This document shows, one piece after another, positions 30,781-38,776 of a DNA stretch of 43,006 nt (position 1 is the stretch's first letter; the number at the start of each line of letters is the position of its first letter). Source of the stretch: Cytophagales bacterium (lineage in GTDB: Bacteria > Bacteroidota > Bacteroidia > Cytophagales > 172606-1); contig JAUJNL010000054.1 in the NCBI GenBank assembly GCA_030448185.1, positions 1 to 43,006 of the forward strand, in the 5' to 3' direction. The notes beneath the pieces were generated by a model. It saw nothing but the letters and a program-made list of their open reading frames with translations. It was not told where the DNA came from and searched no databases. The translations under genes and the position numbers were made by a program.

Positions 30781-31799
30781 TCATCCACTCATCCGTGGCA
30801 AGCCTACCCTGAATACCTCTCCCTTATTTTCAATAATAATGGACTTTCCCGTCACAAATTTATAACGGGCTTCCAGGTTTTTCAGGCCGATACCCGTAGA
30901 CTCTACTTTGGTTTCTTTTATACTTAGGCTGTTTTCGACCCATAAAATATTGTCTGCACTGTAGATCCGCAATACCAATGGCTGGTGTTCAGAAATGCGG
31001 TTATGCTTTACGGCATTTTCAACCAACAACTGTACGGACATCGGCAGCACATAGGTGGTCATGTCGTCAAGGGTAATATCCAGGATCACTTTATTATAAA
31101 ACCGCACATTGATTAAAAAGCAATACGCTTCTACCACGGCAATCTCTTTCGCAAGGGGCACCTGTTTTTCATCGTTATGCTCCAATATATACCGGTATAC
31201 CTGCGCCAGTTTGGTAATAAAGCGGTCAGCCAGCACGGGGTCTTTGTACACTACGCCACTGAGCACACTCAGGCTATTAAACAAAAAATGGGGATCTAAC
31301 TGTCTTTTGAGGCCTTCCACTTTAGCAATGAGGTTTTCCTGACGCAGTTTCTCCTGTTCCAGCAAGGATTGCTTCCATTGGGCGAACAAAAAAGCGCCCT
31401 CATTAAAGGCGATAAACACCAGTGCCAGCAGAAAAGACACGATGATATTCTGTAATACCACCCCTACGGTAATCAGTACCGAAGACACGACGTAACTGTA
31501 GGTAAGAATGCCGATGATGAGCATCAGGGAAGAAAACACAAAAATGCTTGCCACTTCATAGACGAGGTGCTTGCTGATACTTCTTTCCCAGGGAAAAAAT
31601 AGAGCGTAAGGGCCTGGATGAGTTTGCTGCCTTCCCAGATCACGTAACTAGTCAGGGTAGCCACCAGAATGGAAAGAAAGTGAGAAGCCGAGCCTAGCTC
31701 CAGGGGGATGAAAAAGGTAGGTACTACGATCCCAAACGATAGCGCCCCCAGCAACGCCGTCCATTTGACCCGGTAGGTATACGTAAACTTTTCTGCCAC
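30781..31799 (-). CDS. LytS-type sensor histidine kinase (His_kinase family), frameshifted
   Basis: The N-terminal part has about four hydrophobic segments (WTALLGALSFGIVVPTFFI; VASIFVFSSLMLIIGILTYS; IIVSFLLALVFIAF). The kinase core is the His_kinase PF06580 type: LKRQLDPHFLFNSLSVLSGVV with the phospho-accepting histidine, then LLVENAVKHN and GIGLKNLEARYKF. The frame is broken near 31575 in a run of T/C. One base change joins LYFFPWERSISKHLVYEVAS into the downstream frame. The corrected length is about 340 residues. Its partner regulator follows immediately. Confidence 0.9.
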
Positions 31800-31825
31800 G
31801 ATGAGCGCATTAATTTTCTAATAAA

Positions 31826-31978
31826 CCCTTTTAACATCTCACCCTAAACGAAGTTCGCCTTTTGGGCAAATCCCTCTCCACTAGAGAGGGACTTTAAAAC
31901 TACTGTAACAACTCGCCTTCTCTGGAGGAGAACCTTTAGCTCAGCGAAGCTAACGGGCCGGGGATGAGGTGTAAAAGG
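31826..31978. repeat. Palindromic intergenic repeat
   Basis: An imperfect large inverted repeat (CCCTTTTAACATCTCACCC on the left, GGGATGAGGTGTAAAAGG on the right) encloses a perfect hairpin CCCTCTC-CACTA-GAGAGGG (31872-31890) and a second hairpin around 31918-31932. The family is, as I recall, widespread in Bacteroidota intergenic DNA. It shares the 14-mer CTCAGCGAAGCTAA (31940-31953) with the element at 11376-11585. The 321-base gap holds no gene besides it. Confidence 0.6.
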
Positions 31979-32120
31979 TTGATTCAGTAATATTAGCATA
32001 AAAAAGGTTTTAGCTTATGGAATCCGGGCCAACTGGGCATCTATTGGGTATAAGGAAAGAGAACCATTTCTTATTCTCTGCGCCATGCGTGAAGAATTCA
32101 GGAATAGATAACGAAGCCCC

Positions 32121-32534
32121 ATGCTTAAAAGCCTGATAGTCGCTTCCCTATTTATACTACTTTCGCTAAGCAGCTTTGCTCAGTCTGGCACTACAGTGCC
32201 TATAAAGAAGATTTATCGCGTCGTTGAGCAAATGCCGGAGTTCCCGGGCGGAAATACCGCACTTATAAAGTTCTTTGCTAAAGAAGTAAAGTATCCGGCA
32301 ACGGAAGCTTCATCTGGAATGTCGGGGACGGTGTTTGTGGGATTTATTATTGAAACGGATGGCAGCGTATGTGATCCGATGGTGATGCGGGGAATAGGTC
32401 CGGCCTTTGATGCCGAAGCCCTAAGAGTAATTCAATACCTGCCCAACTGGCAACCCGGAAAGCAGAATGGTATTCCGGTAGCCGTGAAAGCCATACTGCC
32501 CGTAAAATTCGCGGCTCCCCCTAACAAACCATAG
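32121..32534 (+). CDS. Secreted TonB C-terminal domain protein
   Basis: The 137-residue protein begins with a cleavable signal peptide (MLKSLIVASLFILLSLSSFAQ). The mature part is essentially one TonB C-terminal domain: PEFPGGNTALIKFFAKEVKYP, then GTVFVGFIIETDGSVCDPMVMRGIGPAFDAEALRVI and a final GIPVAVKAILPVKF. Such short TonB-C proteins are frequent in Bacteroidota. They lack a membrane anchor of their own, so they may bind a receptor's TonB box without energising it. No receptor gene is adjacent. The promoter was not identified. Confidence 0.82.
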   Translation: MLKSLIVASLFILLSLSSFAQSGTTVPIKKIYRVVEQMPEFPGGNTALIKFFAKEVKYPATEASSGMSGTVFVGFIIETDGSVCDPMVMRGIGPAFDAEALRVIQYLPNWQPGKQNGIPVAVKAILPVKFAAPPNKP

Positions 32535-32546
32535 CTTTCTGGCCTT

Positions 32547-32574
32547 TTTGTTGAACATTTTCCCCTTAATTTTG
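32547..32574 (+). promoter_or_regulatory. Candidate hemH promoter
   Basis: TTTG (32547-32550) is followed 16 bases later by TAATTTTG (32567-32574), an exact TAnnTTTG -7 box. It ends 35 bases before the hemH start codon. The spacing is somewhat shorter than the usual 17-23. Confidence 0.45.
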
Positions 32575-32609
32575 CTTCTACTTATACACGCAAACCTAAA
32601 GTCTGCCCG

Positions 32610-33723
32610 ATGATAGAAGCTACTGCTCCGGTTACGATAGACACCTCCAAGACTCTGCTTCAAGCTGCTCATCCCCGAACGGGAGTACTCCTGGTGCAAC
32701 TGGGTACCCCTGATAGCCCATCAGTGTCCGATGTACGGAGTTATCTCCGTGAGTTTTTGCTGGACGGCCGGGTCATTGATATTCCGGTCGTGTCCAGGAC
32801 CTTACTGGTCAATGGCGTCATTGCGCCTTTCCGGGCCCCTAAATCGGCCAAAGTTTACCGGGAGCTGTGGACAGAAAGAGGTTCACCGCTCAAATTCTAC
32901 AGTGAAGACGTAGTACAACTCCTCCAGCAACGGTTGGGCGAGGAATATAAAGTGGTGCTGGGCATGCGTTATCAAAATCCCAGTTTGCCCCACGCCCTGG
33001 ATCAACTTAAGCACAAAGGGCTGGAAAGAATCATTGTAATTCCCCTGTTTCCGCAATACGCCTCGGCTACCTCGGGTTCCGTGTACGAAAAAGTAATGGA
33101 GCTTGTCCGCGGATGGCAAATTATACCCGAGATCCAGTTTGTAAACCGGTTCCTGGACCATCCCAAGTTTGTGGAGGCTTTTGTGCAACTGGGTCGTAAA
33201 TACATGGCCGAAAGGAAATATGACCATTACCTGTTTAGTTATCACGGTTTGCCCGAACGGCAAATTGTAAAAGGCGATTATACAAATACCTGTTTTAAAG
33301 AGGGTTGCTGCGATGTCAAGCACGCCTTCAATCAACATTGTTACCGGGCTCAGTGTTTTGAAAACCACCCGCCTGCTGGTACAGCAACTGGGCCTAACGG
33401 AAGGACAATACACCGTTTCCTTCCAGTCACGCTTAGGCAAAACCCCCTGGATCAAGCCCTATACCGATGCAATCATTAAGGAACTGGCGGCCAAAGGCGT
33501 AAAAAGTGTGCTGGTCTTCTCTCCTTCTTTCGTGGCGGACTGCCTGGAAACGACCATTGAGATTGGCGTCGAATACCGGGATCTGTTCCGGGAATACGGC
33601 GGCCAGCACTGGCAATTAGTCGAAAGCCTGAATAATCATCCCTTATGGGTCGAGGCCCTGGCTGATATCGTACTGGCCCGGAGCGTTCACCGATATAAGA
33701 ACGATTACTTGGAGAATAATTAG
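32610..33723 (+). CDS. hemH: Ferrochelatase HemH, frameshifted
   Basis: Ferrochelatase inserts ferrous iron into protoporphyrin IX in the last step of heme synthesis. Motifs are GVLLVQLGTPDSP at the N-terminus, PLFPQYASATSGS, the metal-site FSYHGLPERQ (catalytic His212), and CYRAQCFETTRLL. Later come VSFQSRLGKTPWIKPYTD and VFSPSFVADCLETTIEIGVEYR. The frame breaks at the A4 run 33361-33364. Three A residues restore CFETTRLL, and the protein then runs to TAG at 33721. The corrected length is about 371 residues, within the usual range for Bacteroidota HemH. Both fragments belong to one gene, and the break is probably an error. Confidence 0.93.
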
Positions 33724-33766
33724 TTAATTTGGCAACCACTACCCGCACCTTTACCCATATACTTCC

Positions 33767-34757
33767 ATGTACGTACGCCGAAAGATTCGTGGGTCGCTTA
33801 TCTGGCGCTTTGCCTGGAAAAATCTGCTCTGGTTCACAGTCTGGTCAACTCTGGTTACCTTCAGTTATCAGTGGTTGCAGCGCCGGGGCATTGATATCAG
33901 CATTCCGTTCCTGCCCTTGAGCACGATTGGGATTGCAGTGGCTTTCTACATCGGCTTCAAAAACAGCCAGTCTTACGACCGTTTCTGGGAGGGGCGTAAA
34001 ATTTGGGGCAGCATTGTCAATTACAGCCGCACTTGGGCCAATCAGGTCTTGGGCTACGTGACTACCGCTGAGGCAGAAAAAGCACTTACGCTGCTCCATC
34101 GCTGCCAAGGCCATCCAGCAAGCCCTTATTTATCGGCACCTTGCCTGGGTGAATGCGCTGCGCATCCAGCTCCGCCGCACCACGATTTTGGACCGGAAGA
34201 ACTGTGAAAAGGAACCTGTAGAGCGTGCCGGACCTAAAAACTGCAAAATGACCGGGACTGCACCGAGCAAGATTGGTGCTTTTCTCGAATCAGGCGAGTA
34301 TGAGCAGGTAATGCAAAAGGCTAATACGGCTACCCAGTTGTTGCGTAACCAGGGAGAAGCCCTCCGCTGGGCAACTGAATGATTTTCGCCACATTGACCT
34401 AATGCAAACCCTTAAGGAACTCTATAATCAGCAGGGGGCCTTGAACGCATCAAAAACACTCTTTTCCCCGCCAGTATGCTTTCTTTAGATTCGCCTGGAT
34501 TTTTGTCCTGCTGCTGCCTCTGGGACTGGTCAGTGAGTTTGCCAAGCTGAACGCTAAAACCTCTCTGTGGCTGGCCGTACCCTTTTCCGTGCTCATTTCC
34601 GATTTTCACTACCATCGAGATTGTGGGTGATAACAGCGAAGACCCTTCGAAAACTACATCAATGATGTACCCATGACTGCCCTTTGCCGAACTATTGAGT
34701 GAAAGAAATGCTGGGGAAAAGGAACGAGTAGAGCCCGTCAATGACATCCTGCTGTAG
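33767..34757 (+). CDS. Bestrophin-family anion channel, heavily frameshifted
   Basis: Bacterial bestrophins are membrane anion channels (YneE/RFP-TM type). The N-terminus is intact: MYVRRKIRGSLIWRFAWKNLLWF, FLPLSTIGIAVAFYIGFKNSQSYDRFWEGRKIWGSIVNYSRTWA. After the first break near 34110 the protein continues in fragments, among them QALIYRHLAWVNALRIQLRR, then YNQQGALERIKNTLFPRQYAFF, LLLPLGLVSEFA and a TIEIVGDNSEDPFEN segment. The end is VEPVNDILL. Breaks are near 34110, 34375, 34437, 34479, 34605, 34645 and 34690. At least one (34479, CCCC run) is a homopolymer. It is either very poor sequence here or a decaying gene. The stop is TAG at 34755. Confidence 0.72.
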
Positions 34758-35293
34758 TTCCCCCGTCCGGATGATCAATAAACTCAGCTGGAATCAAACG
34801 CTGCTCCTCTCGAAATTCGAAGGGTAAAATGGGTAAAGGTAATGCGATGATCAATAAAAGCAATCCCGGAAGTGGATGAATTTTTGTACCAATGCCCCGC
34901 ACAGGTACGGGGCATTGGTATTTATACGAGGACAAGGCAGATTTTTCCCGAATTATAACAAAAGCAGCGTTGAAGGGGAAAAAGATGGCTTCTCCGCTAT
35001 TCTCCCGGCAAAGAGACATCCATAAATACAGGTAATTCACCGGCAGACCCATGGATAAGCGTAAGTATTTCTTCCGGAGGCCCTTTGGCCCGGCTGCGCC
35101 ATAGACCAACTTCTCCGCCAATTACAAGACTCCTAAAGGCAAGCTTAAGCGTTAACCGCCGTAATTTCAATTACATAAATGAGGTAAACTGTATCACTAA
35201 CGCTTTACGGGTGTAAACCATACATGGGTACCCTACAATTGACTTTAAGAACCATCAATTGATTATCAGCCAGTACTTTAGCAAGAAAAAACA
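34758..35293. other. Gene-free stretch between the bestrophin and the PKD lipoprotein
   Basis: A perfect 13-bp hairpin (34887-34920) is the main structure. The phrase GATGATCAATAAA occurs twice (34765 and 34844 regions). A short frame from 35050 (MDKRKYFFRRPFGPAAP) is stopped by TAG but continues NFSANYKTPKGKLKR. It has no clear homolog in my memory and I do not call it. No other convincing gene was seen on either strand. Confidence 0.45.
34887..34920. terminator. Terminator hairpin with 13-bp stem
   Basis: A perfect inverted repeat, TACCAATGCCCCG (34887-34899) with CGGGGCATTGGTA (34908-34920), has an 8-base loop. It has a T-run on its left (serving the minus strand) and only a weak TTTA on the right. 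It lies downstream of the bestrophin gene. Confidence 0.65.
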
Positions 35294-36482
35294 ATGCATC
35301 CCATTCGCCAAGTACTACTAGTAGCGGGCCTGACAGGCTTGTTGCTATCCTGCAAAAAAGAAGAAGAAGCGGGTCCGCGCCCCGTAGCTAATTTTACCCA
35401 CGCCGGCGGGGATTGCACGGCTCCTTGTCAGGTAACTTTTACCAATGATTCCCAACACGCAACGAGTTACGCCTGGAACTTCGGCGATGGCACTACTTCT
35501 ACGGAAGCTTCGCCGAGCCATACTTACCAAGCCGGCGGTACTTTTACGGTAGCTTTGATCGCAATTGGTCGGCAGGGAACGGACACAACTACCCAGGTGC
35601 TTACCCTTAAGCGAGCACCTGCGGCACCATTAGCTGCCTTACTGTGGTGGGCGGAGACTGCACGGCTCCTTGTCAGGTAACTTTTACCAATGATTCCCAA
35701 CACGCAACGAGTTACGCCTGGAACTTCGGCGATGGCACTACTTCTACGGAAGCTTCGCCGAGCCATACCTACCAGGCCGGCGGTACTTTTACGGTAGCTT
35801 TGGTTGCTACTGGACCTGGCGGTAGCCATACGGAGCAACGGTCCGTAACCATTGCCCATACAGCACCCATAGCGGACTTCAGCTTCACGGGCGGGGATTG
35901 CACGGCTCCTTGCCAAGTAAACTTTACCAACGCCTCCCGTCATGCAACTACTTACAGTTGGGATTTTGGGGATGGTACCACGGCAAGTGAGGCTAACCCA
36001 GTGCATCAATTCCTCAATGCGGGCACGTATCAAGTCTCTCTGCGGGTTACTGGAATGGGGGCAGCCACTCAGTAACCAAACCAGTGAACATCACCCGAGC
36101 CGACCCCCCCATGAGTGTAACTCCGACTGAGTTGCTTTGTGACCAAACCTGGATTCTAACCGGGATGACGGTTAATTCCGAAGACGAGTATGCTACTATG
36201 CTGGAATGCGACAAGGATAACCAGATTACCTTTGACCGCAACGGCACCTACGTGATAGATGAAGGCCCCCAAAAGTGTATGTCTTCCACCCCCCAAACGA
36301 CGTCAGGCACTTGGTCGCTGGGAGAAGTCAAAGGGCAGTCCCTTACCCTAACGGAGGAAGGCGTTTCTCAAACAACCACAATTGTGGAATTAACTCCGAC
36401 TACAATGGTACTGCGTTACGATGATTATTCCGGCTCATCAACCAACACCATCATACTCACGTATTCCCACCCTCGGCAGTAG
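35294..36482 (+). CDS. PKD-repeat surface lipoprotein, frameshifted
   Basis: The lipobox is near the N-terminus (VAGLTGLLLSCKK), so it is a lipoprotein of the Bacteroidota type. Three PKD domains follow, each opening with GGDCTAPCQVxFTN and ending in HTYQAGGTFTVAL or similar. The paired cysteines in DCTAPC probably form a disulfide. A C-terminal lipocalin-like domain (DQTWILTGMTV ... GTWSLGEVKGQSLTLTE ... TTMVLRYDDYSG) completes it. Two breaks occur. One is at 35639-35640, where TT should be TTT and restores AAFTVVGGDC. The other is in the G run at 36057-36061, where one more G restores GMGGSHSVTKPVN. The corrected length is about 397 residues. Such domains mediate binding to proteins or polysaccharides. 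Confidence 0.86.
35416..35802 (+). repeat. Near-identical direct repeat inside the PKD gene
   Basis: Bases 35416-35557 and 35661-35802 (142 bp each) differ at only two positions. The offset is 245 bases, or 246 after adding the missing T, making 82 codons. The third PKD unit is much more diverged, so the first two were duplicated or homogenised recently. Confidence 0.88.
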
Positions 36483-36513
36483 AACAAATCGTAAAAGTAC
36501 TAACCGCCAAGCC

Positions 36514-36545
36514 TCGGGCAGGATCAGATTCCTGCCCGACTTTTT
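36514..36545 (+). terminator. Intrinsic terminator after the PKD gene
   Basis: A perfect 10-bp stem, TCGGGCAGGA (36514-36523) with TCCTGCCCGA (36530-36539), has a 6-base loop and is followed directly by CTTTTT. It is a classical rho-independent terminator, 31 bases after the PKD stop. Confidence 0.9.
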
Positions 36546-36584
36546 ACTACTTAATCGGTTCACTTGTTCAAAAAACTGCTTTTG

Positions 36585-36627
36585 TCTTAAACATCCCGGC
36601 CAGGCCGGACGTTCGGGATCGGCTTTA
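36585..36627 (-). pseudogene. Remnant copy of the 3' end of a cysteine desulfurase gene
   Basis: The 43 bases match the nifS-like gene's 3' end at 41 positions once 61 bases are skipped. 36585-36603 matches 37522-37540 (TCTTAAACATCCCsGCCAG), and 36604-36627 matches 37602-37625 (GCCGGACGTTCGrGATCGGC). Translated on the minus strand it gives KADPERPA, against KADLERPA in the intact gene. It is a duplicated and internally deleted remnant lying about 0.9 kb downstream of its parent. Confidence 0.75.
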
Positions 36628-36762
36628 TATCTCTTGTTATTATAATGTGGGTAGGTTAGCAAATAGCAGGGAACTAACAGGCAGGTCACTTGTCAAAGGA
36701 CTGGTGGGGAAAGCAGGGCATTGTCCACAGACCCGGATATAACCCTACTTTTACACCACTGA

Positions 36763-37324
36763 CTAGATCGAGTATACTTCCTGCAGAGGCAAGGATAAAT
36801 CTTGCAGCGTAATTACCTCCTTTTCGTTCTCGCATTCTCTCTCAGCCCATCCTCCCTGCCCTTCACGTTCATAGAGGCGCACCCATACTTTATCCGGCTT
36901 GACAATCAGATAAGCTTGTAGCGTAGGAATACGCTTGTAGGCCTTTACTTTGTCCACCAAGTCGATAAAAGAACTGGAAGCAGAAAGCACTTCCACCAAC
37001 ACGAGTGGATCTCGCTTCGCATCCTGTAGTTTTGTCCCGCTGAGAACAAGTGACCATGATATCGGGTAAACGAAACTGATTCTGCGCATCAAGCGCCAAG
37101 CGTACATTCTCGGTGAATACTTTGCAACCTTTAGGACTAAAGTGGGTATGCAGTAACCGGTAGATATTCAACAAGACCAAATTGTGTTCGTCGGTAGTAT
37201 ATTCATCCTTCACTACCAGTTGTCCATCCACATACTCATAGCGCTCCCCTTCCCTGGTGTTCAAGGCCAGGGCTTCATATTCTTCAAGCGAGTACCGATG
37301 GTTCTTCTTTAGAGCGTCTCCCAT
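36763..37324 (-). CDS. Uma2 family (PD-(D/E)XK-type) endonuclease-like protein, frameshifted
   Basis: The fold is the DUF820/Uma2 nuclease. It has YSLEEYEALALNTREGERYEYVDGQLVVKD at the N-terminus, NVRLALDAQNQFRLPDIMVTC carrying the first catalytic acid, and DPLVLVEVLSASSSFIDLVDKVKAYKRIP with the E-x-K part of the site. A frame break near 37037 (AAAA run) separates the two halves. The corrected protein is about 187 residues, the normal size. Uma2 proteins are widespread in Bacteroidota and Cyanobacteria, and their function in cells is not known. The neighbours do not suggest a role. Confidence 0.85.
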
Positions 37325-37501
37325 ACAATATGTCGAACTTATCTAGGTTACAAGACAGGAAATTTGAGTCCTCTACCCTTCTCAAGAAGGCAACGTTTTA
37401 CGTGACAGTAGTAGTGAGTGGTATCCGTTCTTTTCTCACCCTCCACTTTTACATCTTCCTCCTTCAACCAAGGAATAGAGCTATCCTTACCCCAATTGGC
37501 C

Positions 37502-38650
37502 CTATAACTTTACTTTTTCCTTCTTAAACATCCCCGCCAGCACGCCCACCACGTAATCAACTTCGTCCGGCGTGTTGAATTTACTGAAGGAAAAACGCAC
37601 GGCCGGACGTTCGAGATCGGCTTTAAGCGCCTTCAGTACGTGTGAACCGATGTCACTGCCACTGGAGCAGGCACTGCCGCCGGAAACTGATATTTTGTTA
37701 ATATCCAGGTTAAAGAGCAGCATATCTCCCAAGTCAGCGGCGGGTAAGCTTACATTCAGTACAGTATACAAGCTATTACCGGCATTGGTGGGATCGCCGT
37801 TGAAGCTGATGTCCTCTATTTCGGCCTTCAATCTCTCTATCATCCGGGTTTTTAAACGCTGGATGTATTGCTGATGCTCATTCATATCGCGGTAAGCAAT
37901 TTCCAGGGCTCTGGCCATTCCGATGATGCCATACACATTTTCGGTGCCTCCCCGCATATTCCGTTCCTGAGCTCCCCCGTGAATAAAAGGACCAATTTTA
38001 GTCTGCCCGTTGACGTAAAGAAAACCGACTCCTTTGGGGCCATGAAACTTATGAGCCGCGCCTACGATAAAGTTGGCTTTTATCTTCTGCAAATCGTGCC
38101 GGTAGTGCCCGACCGTTTGTACCGTGTCGGAGTGAAAGATGGCCCCGTACCGGGCACAAATTTCGCCTACTAACGCAATATCAGTGATGTTACCGATTTC
38201 ATTGTTGGCGTGCATCAGCGACACCAGCGAACGGGGTGATTGCCGGAGTAATTCCTCTAACTGATCGGAATTTATATTCCCTTTTTCGTCGGGTTCCAGA
38301 TAGCTAAGCTTTATTTTACCCTGCTTTTTCAAATCCTCCAGCGTGTGCAGTACGGCATGGTGCTCTAAAGGGGAAGTGATGGCATGGGTAAGACCGAAAG
38401 CTTCTATACTGCAGCGGATGGCCGTATTGTCAGCCTCCGTACCGCCGGAAGTAAAAAAAATTTCAGAGGGAGAAGTATTCAGCAGTCCCGCTACCGTTTT
38501 CCGGGCCTTTTCCATGGCTGACCGTACTTCGCGGCCGTGCGCATGAATGGACGAAGGATTGCCGAAGGAATCACGCATGAAAGGAATCATGGTGTCCAGT
38601 ACTTCGGGATCTAAAGGGGTAGTGGCTGCATTGTCAAGGTAAACCCGCAT
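37502..38650 (-). CDS. Cysteine desulfurase (NifS/IscS family)
   Basis: This PLP enzyme takes sulfur from cysteine for iron-sulfur clusters and thiolated cofactors. MRVYLDNAATTPLDP is the true start (38650). An upstream ATG five codons earlier lies in repeat DNA. Motifs are SFGNPSSIHAHGREVR, FTSGGTEADN, LMHANNEIGN and FHSDTVQTVG. The PLP lysine is in GAAHKFHGPKG (K201). The catalytic cysteine is in SGGSACSSGSD (C328), which resembles the NifS/IscS motif SxxSACTS. The 382-residue frame is intact. Related genes iscU or sufBCD are not adjacent. A heptad array lies upstream, next to glmM. Confidence 0.93.
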   Translation of the reverse strand: MRVYLDNAATTPLDPEVLDTMIPFMRDSFGNPSSIHAHGREVRSAMEKARKTVAGLLNTSPSEIFFTSGGTEADNTAIRCSIEAFGLTHAITSPLEHHAVLHTLEDLKKQGKIKLSYLEPDEKGNINSDQLEELLRQSPRSLVSLMHANNEIGNITDIALVGEICARYGAIFHSDTVQTVGHYRHDLQKIKANFIVGAAHKFHGPKGVGFLYVNGQTKIGPFIHGGAQERNMRGGTENVYGIIGMARALEIAYRDMNEHQQYIQRLKTRMIERLKAEIEDISFNGDPTNAGNSLYTVLNVSLPAADLGDMLLFNLDINKISVSGGSACSSGSDIGSHVLKALKADLERPAVRFSFSKFNTPDEVDYVVGVLAGMFKKEKVKL

Positions 38651-38660
38651 AATAAAAATG

Positions 38661-38774
38661 GTCATTAGTCATTGGTCAATAGTCACTAGTCAACCGTTTT
38701 TCCCTGCGTGATTCTTCTACCAATGACCACTGACCAGTTAACCAATGACTAATACCCACTGACCAATGACTGAT
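38661..38774. repeat. Inverted pair of heptad tandem-repeat arrays
   Basis: The left array (38661-38695) is five exact 7-bp units of the type GTCAnTn: GTCATTA, GTCATTG and so on. The right array (38718-38774) is eight units of the type GACCAAT with one extra base (38739), in opposite orientation. It contains ACCAATGACTAAT, the complement of the left array's ATTAGTCATTGGT. A 22-base spacer separates them. The pair could fold into a long imperfect hairpin between glmM and the desulfurase gene. Confidence 0.88.
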
Positions 38775-38776
38775 TA

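Noticed and set aside
34738..35121. 127-codon minus-strand frame MAEKLVYGAAGP...
   Set aside because: It runs through the perfect terminator hairpin at 34887-34920 and has no recognisable family, so it is likely a chance frame.
35050..35155. Short plus-strand frame MDKRKYFFRRPFGPAAP, TAG, NFSANYKTPKGKLKR
   Set aside because: It looks slightly like a small ribosomal protein, but the motif match is poor and a stop interrupts it.
36438..36689. 83-codon minus-strand frame overlapping the PKD terminator
   Set aside because: It contains the nifS remnant read by chance and crosses the terminator stem.
29843..38774. Heptad arrays as a CRISPR array
   Set aside because: Units are 7 bp with no spacers, there are no cas genes, and the consensus changes from tract to tract.
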